A DNA stretch of 47,806 nt from Flavobacteriales bacterium. GTDB taxonomy: Bacteria; Bacteroidota; Bacteroidia; Flavobacteriales_D; Sanyastnellaceae. The position numbers were made by a program, and so were the translations under genes. The stretch lies in the NCBI GenBank assembly GCA_029242765.1, contig JAQWTJ010000095.1, positions 1 to 47,806 of the forward strand, given 5' to 3'. The notes under the pieces were generated by a model that saw only the letters and a program-made list of their open reading frames with translations, was not told the origin of the DNA and made no database searches. Numbering within the stretch: the first letter of the stretch is position 1; each line of letters starts with the position of its first letter. Below are positions 41,461 to 47,806 of this stretch, in pieces.

Positions 41461-42660
41461 ATGGATGAGGGCATGGGTGCTGGAATCAGCAACGAAAAAT
41501 TGAAGCGGTGCGATGTGAGTTTTGGGTCGACTGTACGCTTCGGGATGCTCGGCGGCGGCCAGCTCGGGCGCATGACGATTCAGGCGGCGCAGAATCTGGA
41601 TTTACGTGTCGAAGTGTTGGACCCCGATGCGGCCGCACCCTGCGCGCGTACAGCCTACCGCTTTACCCAAGGTGATTTGAACAATGCAAAGGAAGTCATT
41701 GATTTTGGTCGCAATCTCGACGTGTTGACGGTTGAACTTGAAAACGTGTCCATCGAAGGCTTAACGGCCTTGAAGGCGATGGGCGTACAGGTGTGGCCTG
41801 ACCCCGAGCACTTGGCATTGATTTGCGACAAGGGCGTGCAAAAGCAATTTTTCGCGGACAACGGCATCCCCACGGCAGACTTTCACTTGATTGAAGGGCG
41901 GGCCGAGACGATGACGCGGGCCTTGCCATCAGTGCAGAAGTTGCGCGTGGGCGGGTACGACGGCCGCGGCGTGCAGGTCTTCCGAACGGAGGACGACGCT
42001 CGTTACGGATTTGATGCGCCCAGCGTGCTCGAAGACGCCGTTGATATTGCGATGGAGCTTTCGGTGATTGTAGCGCGATCCACGGCGGGTGAGGTGGCGA
42101 CCTACCCGGTAGTTGAGGCGGTGTTCAACGATTTGAATCTTGTGGACTTCACGGTGGCACCGGCCCGCATCTCGGAAGAGGTGGCGGAACAGGCGCGTGC
42201 AATAGCTTTGGATATTGTCGAGAAGATGAACTTTGTGGGGCTGCTTGCCGTGGAATTGTTTCTCGATCGGGACGGAGCGATTTGGGTCAATGAGATCGCA
42301 CCAAGAACGCACAACTCGGGCCATCATACGATTGAAGGGAACGTGACTTCTCAATTCGAACAGCACCTTCGGGCGGTGCTGGGCCTGCCGCTGGGTTCTA
42401 CAGCGACGCGTAGGGCGGCGGCGATGCTCAACTTGATTGGGGGGGCTGAAGCTGAGGGGACACCGGTCTATGCTGGGCTGGCCGAGGCGATGGCTATGGA
42501 CGGGGTGTATCCCCACGTGTACGGCAAGGCGCTCGTGCGCCCGGGCCGTAAGATGGGCCATGTAACGGCCCTGGCTCCGAGCGCCACTCCGATGTGTGCA
42601 ACTTCTGCAGCCAATCGCATAATCGAACTTAAATCGCTGCTGTCCGTCCAAGGCAGCTGA
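41461..42660 (+). CDS. purK: N5-carboxyaminoimidazole ribonucleotide synthase PurK
   Basis: This 399-residue ATP-grasp enzyme of purine synthesis carboxylates aminoimidazole ribonucleotide with bicarbonate and ATP. Seen: [17 protein letters not shown] (N-terminal nucleotide-like fold), [81 protein letters not shown] (shown in part: [17 protein letters not shown] is diagnostic) and the C-terminal GRKMGHVT. The start is uncertain: ATG 41461 is directly behind the -7 box; ATG 41473 is the other candidate, and the first 25 residues are not conserved in the family. The PurE partner is not in the window. thyA follows 14 bases downstream. Confidence 0.95.
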   Translation: MDEGMGAGISNEKLKRCDVSFGSTVRFGMLGGGQLGRMTIQAAQNLDLRVEVLDPDAAAPCARTAYRFTQGDLNNAKEVIDFGRNLDVLTVELENVSIEGLTALKAMGVQVWPDPEHLALICDKGVQKQFFADNGIPTADFHLIEGRAETMTRALPSVQKLRVGGYDGRGVQVFRTEDDARYGFDAPSVLEDAVDIAMELSVIVARSTAGEVATYPVVEAVFNDLNLVDFTVAPARISEEVAEQARAIALDIVEKMNFVGLLAVELFLDRDGAIWVNEIAPRTHNSGHHTIEGNVTSQFEQHLRAVLGLPLGSTATRRAAAMLNLIGGAEAEGTPVYAGLAEAMAMDGVYPHVYGKALVRPGRKMGHVTALAPSATPMCATSAANRIIELKSLLSVQGS

Positions 42661-42662
42661 AC

Positions 42663-42670
42663 TATTTTTA
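42663..42670 (+). promoter_or_regulatory. Possible -7 box of thyA
   Basis: TATTTTTA differs from TAnnTTTG only in the last base and ends 4 bases before the thyA ATG. It begins 2 bases after the purK stop, so thyA may also be expressed by read-through from purK. Confidence 0.3.
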
Positions 42671-42674
42671 TACC

Positions 42675-43469
42675 ATGCGTCAATACTTGGATTTACTGGA
42701 GAAATTGCTGGAGGAAGGCGTTGAGCGGCCCGACCGAACGGGGACGGGAACGTTGGGCCTTTTCGGCCACCAAATGCGCTTTGATTTATCCAAGGGCTTT
42801 CCGGTGCTGACCACCAAGAAGCTGCATCTGAGGTCAATTATTCACGAATTGTTGTGGTTTCTCAAGGGCGACACGAACATTGCCTACTTGAAGGAGAACG
42901 GCGTCCGCATTTGGGACGAGTGGGCGGACGAGAATGGCGACCTTGGACCGGTGTACGGGTACCAGTGGCGAAATTGGCCCAACCCCGACGGCACCCACAC
43001 GGATCAAATCGCCCAACTCGTAGACCGGATCAAAACCCAGCCGCACAGCCGCCGGCACGTGGTCAGCGCTTGGAATCCGTCGTTTATCGATGACATGGCC
43101 TTGCCGCCTTGCCATTGCCTGTTTCAGTTTCACGTTCAAAATGGGCGCTTAAACTGCCAACTCTACCAACGCTCGGCCGACACCTTCCTTGGCGTCCCCT
43201 TCAACATTGCGTCCTATGCTTTGCTCACGATGATAATGGCCCAGGCTTGTGACTTGGAGCCGGGTGATTTCGTCCACACCTTCGGAGATGTGCATCTGTA
43301 TTTGAATCACGTGGACCAGGCCCGCGAACAGATTTCTCGGGATGTGCGCAGCTTGCCCACGATGAAGATCAACCCGGAAGTGAAGGATATTTTTGCATTC
43401 AAGGGCGAGGACTTTGAGCTCTGCGATTACGATCCGCACCCCCACATCCGAGCTGCCGTTTCGGTTTAA
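42675..43469 (+). CDS. thyA: Thymidylate synthase
   Basis: ThyA methylates dUMP to dTMP with methylene-tetrahydrofolate, giving dihydrofolate. The 264 residues equal the length of E. coli ThyA and follow it closely: [49 protein letters not shown], the catalytic cysteine in [34 protein letters not shown] and [14 protein letters not shown]. The C-terminal residues include the usual closing segment (HIRAAVSV). The dihydrofolate produced is recycled by the DHFR domain encoded 24 bases downstream, a common thyA-folA pairing. Confidence 0.98.
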   Translation: MRQYLDLLEKLLEEGVERPDRTGTGTLGLFGHQMRFDLSKGFPVLTTKKLHLRSIIHELLWFLKGDTNIAYLKENGVRIWDEWADENGDLGPVYGYQWRNWPNPDGTHTDQIAQLVDRIKTQPHSRRHVVSAWNPSFIDDMALPPCHCLFQFHVQNGRLNCQLYQRSADTFLGVPFNIASYALLTMIMAQACDLEPGDFVHTFGDVHLYLNHVDQAREQISRDVRSLPTMKINPEVKDIFAFKGEDFELCDYDPHPHIRAAVSV

Positions 43470-43493
43470 TCAGCCACCGACTTGACAGCCCAC

Positions 43494-44321
43494 ATGCACG
43501 TTTCGCTCATCGCCGCAGTGGCATCCAACAGGGCCATTGGCAAGGACAACGACCTGCTGTGGACGCTGCCCGACGACATGATGTTTTTTAAGCGCATGAC
43601 CCGGGGACGGCACGTGATTATGGGCCGCAAGAATTGGGAGAGCATTCCGCACAAATACCGTCCGCTTCCAGGGCGGCCGAATTTCGTTTTGACACGCAAC
43701 TTGGGGTATGAAGCAGTGAACGCCATGGTCGTTGGCACGCTTGCAGACGCGCTCGCTGCGGCTGAAAAGGCAGGTGAAACTGAAGCTTATGTGATAGGGG
43801 GTGCACAGGTGTATGCATTGGCCCTTGAAGCGGACTTGGTCGATACAATGTGGATTACGCACGTGCACAAGTCTTACGAAGGCGACGCGTTTTTTCCTGT
43901 TTTTGATGCGGATCGATGGGATATGGAAACCACCGAGGAGCATCCGGCCGATGACCGTCACGAGGCGGCTTTTAGTATTGTCAGGTACACGAGAAAACGC
44001 CGCGCCAGCTCCGGTGTTTCGGACCAGATCAGAACCGCGGATCAAGCGGATCAAGTGCCTCGGAGCTCAGAGCATTTGTCGCTGATGACCCGTGCGCTCC
44101 TGTTTCTGGTCAAGGGCTATCAATCGGTCATCTCGCCTTTGCTCGGATCGAATTGTCGGCACACCCCGACGTGTTCAGTCTACGGAATAGAGGCCTTGCG
44201 CGTTTGGGGAGCGGCCAAGGGGTCGTGGCTCACTGTGCGACGCATTTCTCGGTGCAATCCTTGGCACGAACCAGCATACGACCCCGTTCCTTCACGCGTT
44301 ATGGATGGGAAAAAGCAATAA
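43494..44321 (+). CDS. folA: Dihydrofolate reductase fused to YidD (membrane insertion efficiency factor)
   Basis: This is one reading frame of 275 codons (counted from ATG 43494) with two recognisable modules. Residues 1-166 are a full dihydrofolate reductase: VSLIAAVASNRAIGKDNDLL, WTLPDDMMFFKRMT, VIMGRKNWESIP, PNFVLTRN, VIGGAQVYALAL, ITHVH. A hydrophilic linker of about 30 residues (RASSGVSDQIRTADQADQVP) leads to a complete YidD domain of about 75 residues: LFLVKGYQSVISPLLGSNC, RHTPTCSVYGIEALR, KGSWLTVRRISRCNPW, AYDPVP. DHFR is cytoplasmic; YidD sits at the inner face of the membrane and helps YidC. An internal ATG at 44085 starts the YidD module, so separate translation is possible. A sequence error removing a stop is the main alternative to a true fusion. 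Confidence 0.9.
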   Translation: MHVSLIAAVASNRAIGKDNDLLWTLPDDMMFFKRMTRGRHVIMGRKNWESIPHKYRPLPGRPNFVLTRNLGYEAVNAMVVGTLADALAAAEKAGETEAYVIGGAQVYALALEADLVDTMWITHVHKSYEGDAFFPVFDADRWDMETTEEHPADDRHEAAFSIVRYTRKRRASSGVSDQIRTADQADQVPRSSEHLSLMTRALLFLVKGYQSVISPLLGSNCRHTPTCSVYGIEALRVWGAAKGSWLTVRRISRCNPWHEPAYDPVPSRVMDGKKQ

Positions 44322-44326
44322 TTTTA
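44319..44326 (+). promoter_or_regulatory. Possible -7 box of the His-rich lipoprotein gene
   Basis: TAATTTTA overlaps the TAA stop of the preceding gene and ends 4 bases before the ATG at 44331. It is one base off TAnnTTTG. Chance is possible in this AT-rich spot. Confidence 0.25.
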
Positions 44327-44330
44327 CACC

Positions 44331-44882
44331 ATGTTTAAATTCACTCTCTCTCCAGGTTTCCTGCATTTGTCTGCGCTTGCATTGCTTGTAACAACTATTT
44401 TCTCATCTTGTTCAGAGCCGGAAAAGAGTGCCATTTGGAACGAGGCGGCGACCCTGCATCAGCACATGGTGCAGATTGGTGAGCAACTCCACCACGATGT
44501 GGAAGATTTGATGGAAACGGTGAACGCTGACTTTGAGTCGGCCGTGGCTAAGGGCGACAGCGCCTTGGCCCGTCGACTGGCTTCAGCTTCTGCTCGACTT
44601 GAGCATTTCGACAGTCATTTTCATACGTGGAATGAGACGGTGGTGGCCATGCCGGGTGAGAGTTGCAGCCACGAAGACCACGACCACGACCACGATCACG
44701 GTGACCATGACCACCACCATGTGACGACCTTGCCTGACGGTTTGAGTGACGAGGATATGCTGGAGATTCAAGCGACAATCATGGAAGCGCTTGAGGCTTT
44801 GAATCGGGAGTTTGAATTGATTCAATCGGCCAGTGGGCCTGTACCGGCAACCGATGCTGAGCCGGAAGGTGCATCAGAATGA
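44331..44882 (+). CDS. Lipoprotein with His/Asp-rich metal-binding loop
   Basis: This 183-residue protein has a signal peptide with a lipobox ending FSSC (about residue 26). The body is two long alpha-helical segments (LHQHMVQIGEQLHHDVEDLM to SASARLEHFDSHFHTW, and DEDMLEIQATIMEALEALNR) joined by a loop with alternating His and Asp (SHEDHDHDHDHGDHDHHHV). Such a loop binds zinc, copper or nickel. It is not a family I can name. The next gene, 7 bases downstream, encodes a Fur-family regulator, so a role in metal storage, buffering or sensing at the envelope is a reasonable inference. It follows the DHFR-YidD gene by 9 bases. Confidence 0.85.
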   Translation: MFKFTLSPGFLHLSALALLVTTIFSSCSEPEKSAIWNEAATLHQHMVQIGEQLHHDVEDLMETVNADFESAVAKGDSALARRLASASARLEHFDSHFHTWNETVVAMPGESCSHEDHDHDHDHGDHDHHHVTTLPDGLSDEDMLEIQATIMEALEALNREFELIQSASGPVPATDAEPEGASE

Positions 44883-44889
44883 AGCGCGA

Positions 44890-45327
44890 ATGGACGAGTT
44901 GAGAAGTGAAGTTTGCAAGCGACTTGAGGACTTTCTTGAGAAGGGCGGCCACCGCCGAACTCCAGAACGCTTTGCCGTTCTCGATATGATATATGCTCAC
45001 GGCGGTCATTTCGATATTGACAGGCTTATGGCTTGGCTCGCCGAATCCGGACGAAAGGTCAGCCGAGCGACGCTGTACAACACCATTGAGCTTCTTATGG
45101 AGGCGGGATTGGTTAGAAAACATCAATTCGAGGAGGGCAATTCTCAATTTGAGCCCGGCTACCCTGCGCGCCAACACGACCATATCATTCTAGACAACGG
45201 CGAAGTGCTCGAGTTTTGCGACCCGCGCATTCATCAGATCAAACGCACGCTCGAGGAACATTTCGGCATTGAGGTATTGCATCACGCCCTGCATATTTAC
45301 GCACGGAGAAAACCCTCCAAGAAATGA
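44890..45327 (+). CDS. Fur-family metal-responsive transcriptional regulator
   Basis: This 145-residue protein has a winged helix (RTPERFAVLDMIYAHGGHFDIDRLMAWL, with the recognition region RATLYNTIELLMEAGLV) and a C-terminal dimerisation and metal-binding domain. The metal-site segment reads QFEPGYPARQHDHIIL followed by DNGEVLEFCDPRIHQIKRTL. The HDH ligands and the EFCDPRI typical of Bacteroidota Fur proteins are there, but the CxxC usually found right after HDHIIC is missing, with one residue deleted. I chose ATG 44890, 7 bases after the lipoprotein stop. The regulated metal (iron, zinc or other) is unknown; the His-rich neighbour points to zinc. Confidence 0.9.
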   Translation: MDELRSEVCKRLEDFLEKGGHRRTPERFAVLDMIYAHGGHFDIDRLMAWLAESGRKVSRATLYNTIELLMEAGLVRKHQFEEGNSQFEPGYPARQHDHIILDNGEVLEFCDPRIHQIKRTLEEHFGIEVLHHALHIYARRKPSKK

Positions 45328-45421
45328 TTCTGTAGCGGTGGAAAGAACGACTTCACCCCAGTCATTCCGCGTGCCGAGCAGAACACGACGGACTGCGGCG
45401 AACCATTTGCACTGCACCAGT

Positions 45422-45452
45422 GTTGAATTGTACAACGCTTGTTTGGTACAAC
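45422..45452. promoter_or_regulatory. Two tandem 15-bp pseudo-palindromes, candidate operator
   Basis: GTTGAATTGTACAAC (45422-45436) and CTTGTTTGGTACAAC (45438-45452) share 11 of 15 bases and the frame [GC]TTG-N7-CAAC; they start 16 bases apart. A further ACAATTCAAC at 45466-45475 is the exact inverse of the first ten bases of the first unit. They lie between the Fur-family gene and the BNR protein gene, upstream of a TATTTTTG box. The regulator that binds is unknown; the Fur-family protein next door is one candidate. Confidence 0.4.
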
Positions 45453-45488
45453 AATTGGCGCTGGAACAATTCAACGCGGGCTCGTTGC

Positions 45489-45496
45489 TATTTTTG
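45489..45496 (+). promoter_or_regulatory. -7 promoter box of the BNR/sialidase-like gene
   Basis: TATTTTTG fully matches TAnnTTTG and ends 6 bases before the ATG at 45503. Confidence 0.45.
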
Positions 45497-45502
45497 TGAG
45501 GT

Positions 45503-46840
45503 ATGCGTCATTTTTCTGTTCATCCGTCCACCCTGGTTCATCCGTTCATCCTTGCAATTTGGGCCTGTCTATTCAATCTTCACTCGGTTTCAGCGCAGTC
45601 CTTATCCTACCCCCCCTTTGCCAATGTGCGCATCGACAACCCCGTTGCAGAGGGCTACATCCCGTGCGAGCCGAGTATCGCGATTGACCCGACGAATCCG
45701 GACCGCATTGTGGCCGGCGCAATTCTTGACAAGGTGTACGTCAGTGAAGATGCGGGCGTCACGTGGACTGAGGATCAGTTGAAATCGCCCCACGGGGTCT
45801 TTGGCGACCCGTGCATTGTGGCCGGTCCGCAGGGTGACTTTTATTATTTGCATTTGAGCGACCCCAAGGGAGACGGCTGGAACGATGAGGGGCTGCTTGA
45901 CCGCATCGTGTGCCAACACTTGAAACCAGGGGGGAGTCGCTGGAGTCGCGGCTCTGGAATTGGCCTTAATGGAAGCAAAGATCAGGACAAGGAATGGGCG
46001 GCAATCAGTCCTAGTGGGGAGCGCATTGCGGTCTGTTGGACGGAGTTTGACGCTTATGGCAGTGAGACGGTGGGTGATTCGACGCGCATATTGTGTAGCA
46101 CCTCGGATCGCAAGGCGAAGCGCTGGAGTGAACCGGTTCGTGTCAGTGCGGCTTTGGGCAATTGCCTCGACAGTGACAGCACAACCGAGGGCGCCGTTCC
46201 GGTGTGGATCGATGAGCACACACTGGCCGTTTCCTGGGCTTTCGACCAAAACCTATGGTTCGATATTTCGACCGACGGTGGGTTGACTTGGGGTGAGGAC
46301 GACACAGCAATCACGGGCATCATCGGAGGCTGGGACTTGGAGGGTATTTCTGGCATCGGCCGAGCGAACGGCATGCCTGTCACGGCGATCGACCGCAGCC
46401 CGCGCTTCCCTGGAAGGATTTACGTGAATTGGGCGGATCAGCGCAACGGAGAACATGACACGGACATTTGGCTCGTGTGGTCGGATGATCGCGGTTCGTC
46501 TTGGTCGGATCCGGTGCGCGTAAACAACGACCCGCCGGGCAAGCAACAGTTTTTCACGTGGATGGCCGTAGACCCCATCACGGGCCACGTGCACATCGTT
46601 TTCTACGATCGACGGGCGTACAGCGACAGCACCACCGACGTGGTGGTCGCCACCTCCACCAACGGGGGCCGCTTCTTTGTAAATCGCATCGTTTCTGAAT
46701 CGGGATTTCTTCCCAACGGCAAGACTTTTTTCGGCGATTACAACAACATCTCAGCATACGGCGGACGCGTTCGCCCCATTTGGACGCGCAATCATAGGGG
46801 CGATCAGGGCGTTTGGACTGTGTTACTCGAAGATCTTTAA
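45503..46840 (+). CDS. Secreted BNR/Asp-box repeat protein (sialidase-like beta-propeller)
   Basis: This 445-residue protein has a signal peptide (hydrophobic FILAIWACLFNLHSVSAQ). The body is a beta-propeller with four Asp-box turns: SEDAGVTW, STDGGLTW, SDDRGSSW and STNGGRFF. PSIAIDPTNPDRIVAGA and AVDPITGHVHIVFYDRR are typical of the exo-alpha-sialidase-like family of Bacteroidota. I see no clear sialidase arginine triad or C-terminal sorting domain, so the activity may be something other than sialic-acid cleavage. It should act in the periplasm or outside the cell. It stands alone after a 175-base gap that holds the tandem operator-like repeats and a -7 box. Confidence 0.88.
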   Translation: MRHFSVHPSTLVHPFILAIWACLFNLHSVSAQSLSYPPFANVRIDNPVAEGYIPCEPSIAIDPTNPDRIVAGAILDKVYVSEDAGVTWTEDQLKSPHGVFGDPCIVAGPQGDFYYLHLSDPKGDGWNDEGLLDRIVCQHLKPGGSRWSRGSGIGLNGSKDQDKEWAAISPSGERIAVCWTEFDAYGSETVGDSTRILCSTSDRKAKRWSEPVRVSAALGNCLDSDSTTEGAVPVWIDEHTLAVSWAFDQNLWFDISTDGGLTWGEDDTAITGIIGGWDLEGISGIGRANGMPVTAIDRSPRFPGRIYVNWADQRNGEHDTDIWLVWSDDRGSSWSDPVRVNNDPPGKQQFFTWMAVDPITGHVHIVFYDRRAYSDSTTDVVVATSTNGGRFFVNRIVSESGFLPNGKTFFGDYNNISAYGGRVRPIWTRNHRGDQGVWTVLLEDL

Positions 46841-46844
46841 GCGC

Positions 46845-46852
46845 AATATTTG
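46845..46852 (+). promoter_or_regulatory. Possible -7 box of ddl
   Basis: AATATTTG is one base off TAnnTTTG and ends 6 bases before the ddl ATG, just after the stop of the BNR gene. Confidence 0.25.
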
Positions 46853-46858
46853 ATTACC

Positions 46859-47806
46859 ATGGCCCATTCAACCCGCAGGGTCGCCATCACGTGCGGCGGA
46901 TACTCAGGCGAAGCGGACATTTCTCGCGCGAGCGCTCAAAATGCACTCGCCCACATCGACCGCTCACGCTTCGAGCCGGTGCTCATTCACATCGATCGCG
47001 GGGGCTGGACAGCGGAATGGGACACCCCTAAAACGCATCGTTCGCCCGTGAACCGAGCTGATTTCACGGCCCTCGCGCCTGGCGGGTCGAAGGTGGGATT
47101 TGACTTGGTGCTGGAGATGGTGCACGGAACCCCTGGAGAAGACGGCCAACTTGGAGCCTATTTCGCTCTTTTCGGACTGCCCTACACGGGCTCGCCCACA
47201 CGCACGATGGCCGTTGGACACCACAAATCTTGGACGAAAGATCTGCTTGCCCGCTGGGGCTATCCTGTGGCTGACTCCGTGGCAATCACCTTGGAGGACC
47301 GCGAGCAGCATGAAGGTGACTTCGATGTGTGGACGGCGGGCATTGCCGAGCGCATCGGGTTTCCGTGCTTTGTGAAGGGCAACCAAAGCGGTTCGAGTAT
47401 CGGGGTGTCGCGCGTGGAATCCGCGTTGGAATTTTCCGCAGCGTTTGATGCAGCCTTTGACGCGAGCCAGACCATCATGGTTGAGGCCTTCCTTTCTGGC
47501 CGAGAATTCACCTGCGGTGTGATTCCCTCATTGCCCGGCGGTCCGCCCATGGCCTTGCCCATTACAGAAATAGTCACGGACAACCTCTTTTTTGACTACG
47601 AAGCCAAGTACTTGGGAGCAAGCAAGGAGATCACACCGGCGGATATTGATGAGCTGACCCAACGTCAAATCCAGAAAACGGCTTTAGACGTTTATTGCGC
47701 TATGGGCATGTGTGGGATGGCGCGCGTGGATTTCATCACCCACGAGGGGGTGGCTCATATCGTGGAGGTGAATACGGTTCCGGGGTTTTCTGCACCGAGT
47801 ATTATC
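46859..47806 (+). CDS. ddl: D-alanine--D-alanine ligase (3' end cut by window edge)
   Basis: The first 316 residues are visible. Ddl is a cytoplasmic ATP-grasp enzyme that joins two D-alanines for peptidoglycan. Seen: VAITCGGYSGEADIS near the N-terminus, LEMVHGTPGEDGQLGAYFAL, LPYTGS, GNQSGSSIGVS, MVEAFLSGREFTCGVI, FDYEAKYLG, MGMCGMARVDF and IVEVNTVPGFSAPSII with the metal-binding E-x-N. The lysine of the ATP-binding VKP motif is kept (FVKGN), but the usual proline is glycine here. The ATG at 46859 follows the BNR gene by 18 bases. The last 10 to 20 residues lie outside the window. Confidence 0.96.
   Translation, partial: MAHSTRRVAITCGGYSGEADISRASAQNALAHIDRSRFEPVLIHIDRGGWTAEWDTPKTHRSPVNRADFTALAPGGSKVGFDLVLEMVHGTPGEDGQLGAYFALFGLPYTGSPTRTMAVGHHKSWTKDLLARWGYPVADSVAITLEDREQHEGDFDVWTAGIAERIGFPCFVKGNQSGSSIGVSRVESALEFSAAFDAAFDASQTIMVEAFLSGREFTCGVIPSLPGGPPMALPITEIVTDNLFFDYEAKYLGASKEITPADIDELTQRQIQKTALDVYCAMGMCGMARVDFITHEGVAHIVEVNTVPGFSAPSII

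Noticed and set aside
41929-42837. Long open frame on the minus strand opposite purK and thyA
   Set aside because: It lies wholly antisense to well-identified enzymes, has a biased His/Arg-rich composition and no recognisable motif.
1-47806. tRNA or rRNA genes, CRISPR arrays, insertion sequences, prophage or attachment sites
   Set aside because: No cloverleaf, spaced repeat array, transposase or terminal inverted repeats could be recognised by reading both strands.

Overview
The window reads as a gene-dense chromosome segment of a Bacteroidota bacterium, most likely a Flavobacteriales-like lineage with rather high GC (by eye above 50%). The evidence is a giant PKD-repeat protein with a gliding-motility/type IX secretion C-terminal domain next to a PorP/SprF-type outer-membrane protein, the Bacteroidota arrangement of cytochrome oxidase genes (cyoE, two subunit III genes, subunit IV, SCO, DUF420), and -7 promoter boxes of the TAnnTTTG type. 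Genes are packed tightly with many 4-nt ATGA overlaps, and no gap without a gene exceeds 300 bases. I saw no tRNA, rRNA, insertion sequence, prophage or CRISPR array. The codon reading is standard: TAG is a normal stop, for example in rpmH.

Layout. 1-3567 (minus): a glycosyltransferase cut by the window edge and an AddB-type exonuclease subunit interrupted by an in-frame TAG. 3614-4899 (plus): an unknown small protein overlapping murB. 4931-11051 (minus): PorP/SprF-like protein and the 1660-residue secreted PKD protein. 11169-13021 (minus): an MbnP/MbnH copper-protein pair. 13128-16379 (plus): AddA-type helicase-nuclease. 16360-19422 (minus): gmd and an MsbA-like ABC exporter. 19553-21829: rpmH, a phosphopantetheinyl transferase and ahcY. 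21863-25834 (minus): a degenerate Rieske-like lipoprotein, tsaB, a membrane-fusion protein interrupted by an in-frame TAA, and a TolC-family protein. 25886-31103 (minus): cytochrome oxidase subunits III and IV with assembly factors and heme O synthase; subunits I and II are not here. 31127-39110 (minus): a surface-polysaccharide block (two Wzi/RemB-like barrels around a WecA-type transferase, GDP-fucose synthase, an oligopeptide-type ABC permease, a GT2 and a flippase-like membrane protein). 39128-41431: ruvC, an MscS channel and a beta-barrel protein. 41461-47806 (plus): purK, thyA, a dihydrofolate reductase fused in frame to YidD, a His-rich lipoprotein with a Fur-family regulator, a BNR/sialidase-like protein and the 5' part of ddl.

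How the parts fit. gmd (16360-17475) and fcl (35096-36076) together make GDP-L-fucose, which the WecA, GT2 and barrel genes around fcl would use for a cell-surface glycan. The oxidase cluster and the MbnP/MbnH pair both concern copper at the cell envelope. thyA and the DHFR domain form the thymidylate cycle. AddA and AddB would form one recombination nuclease, but their genes lie about 9.6 kb apart in opposite orientation and AddB is broken.

The observations I rate highest are the DHFR-YidD fusion, the two single in-frame stop codons in otherwise intact genes, the repeated placement of a -7-like box exactly 4 nt before start codons (suggesting leaderless mRNAs), the MbnP/MbnH pair, and the His-rich lipoprotein with a Fur regulator that has lost its CxxC motif.
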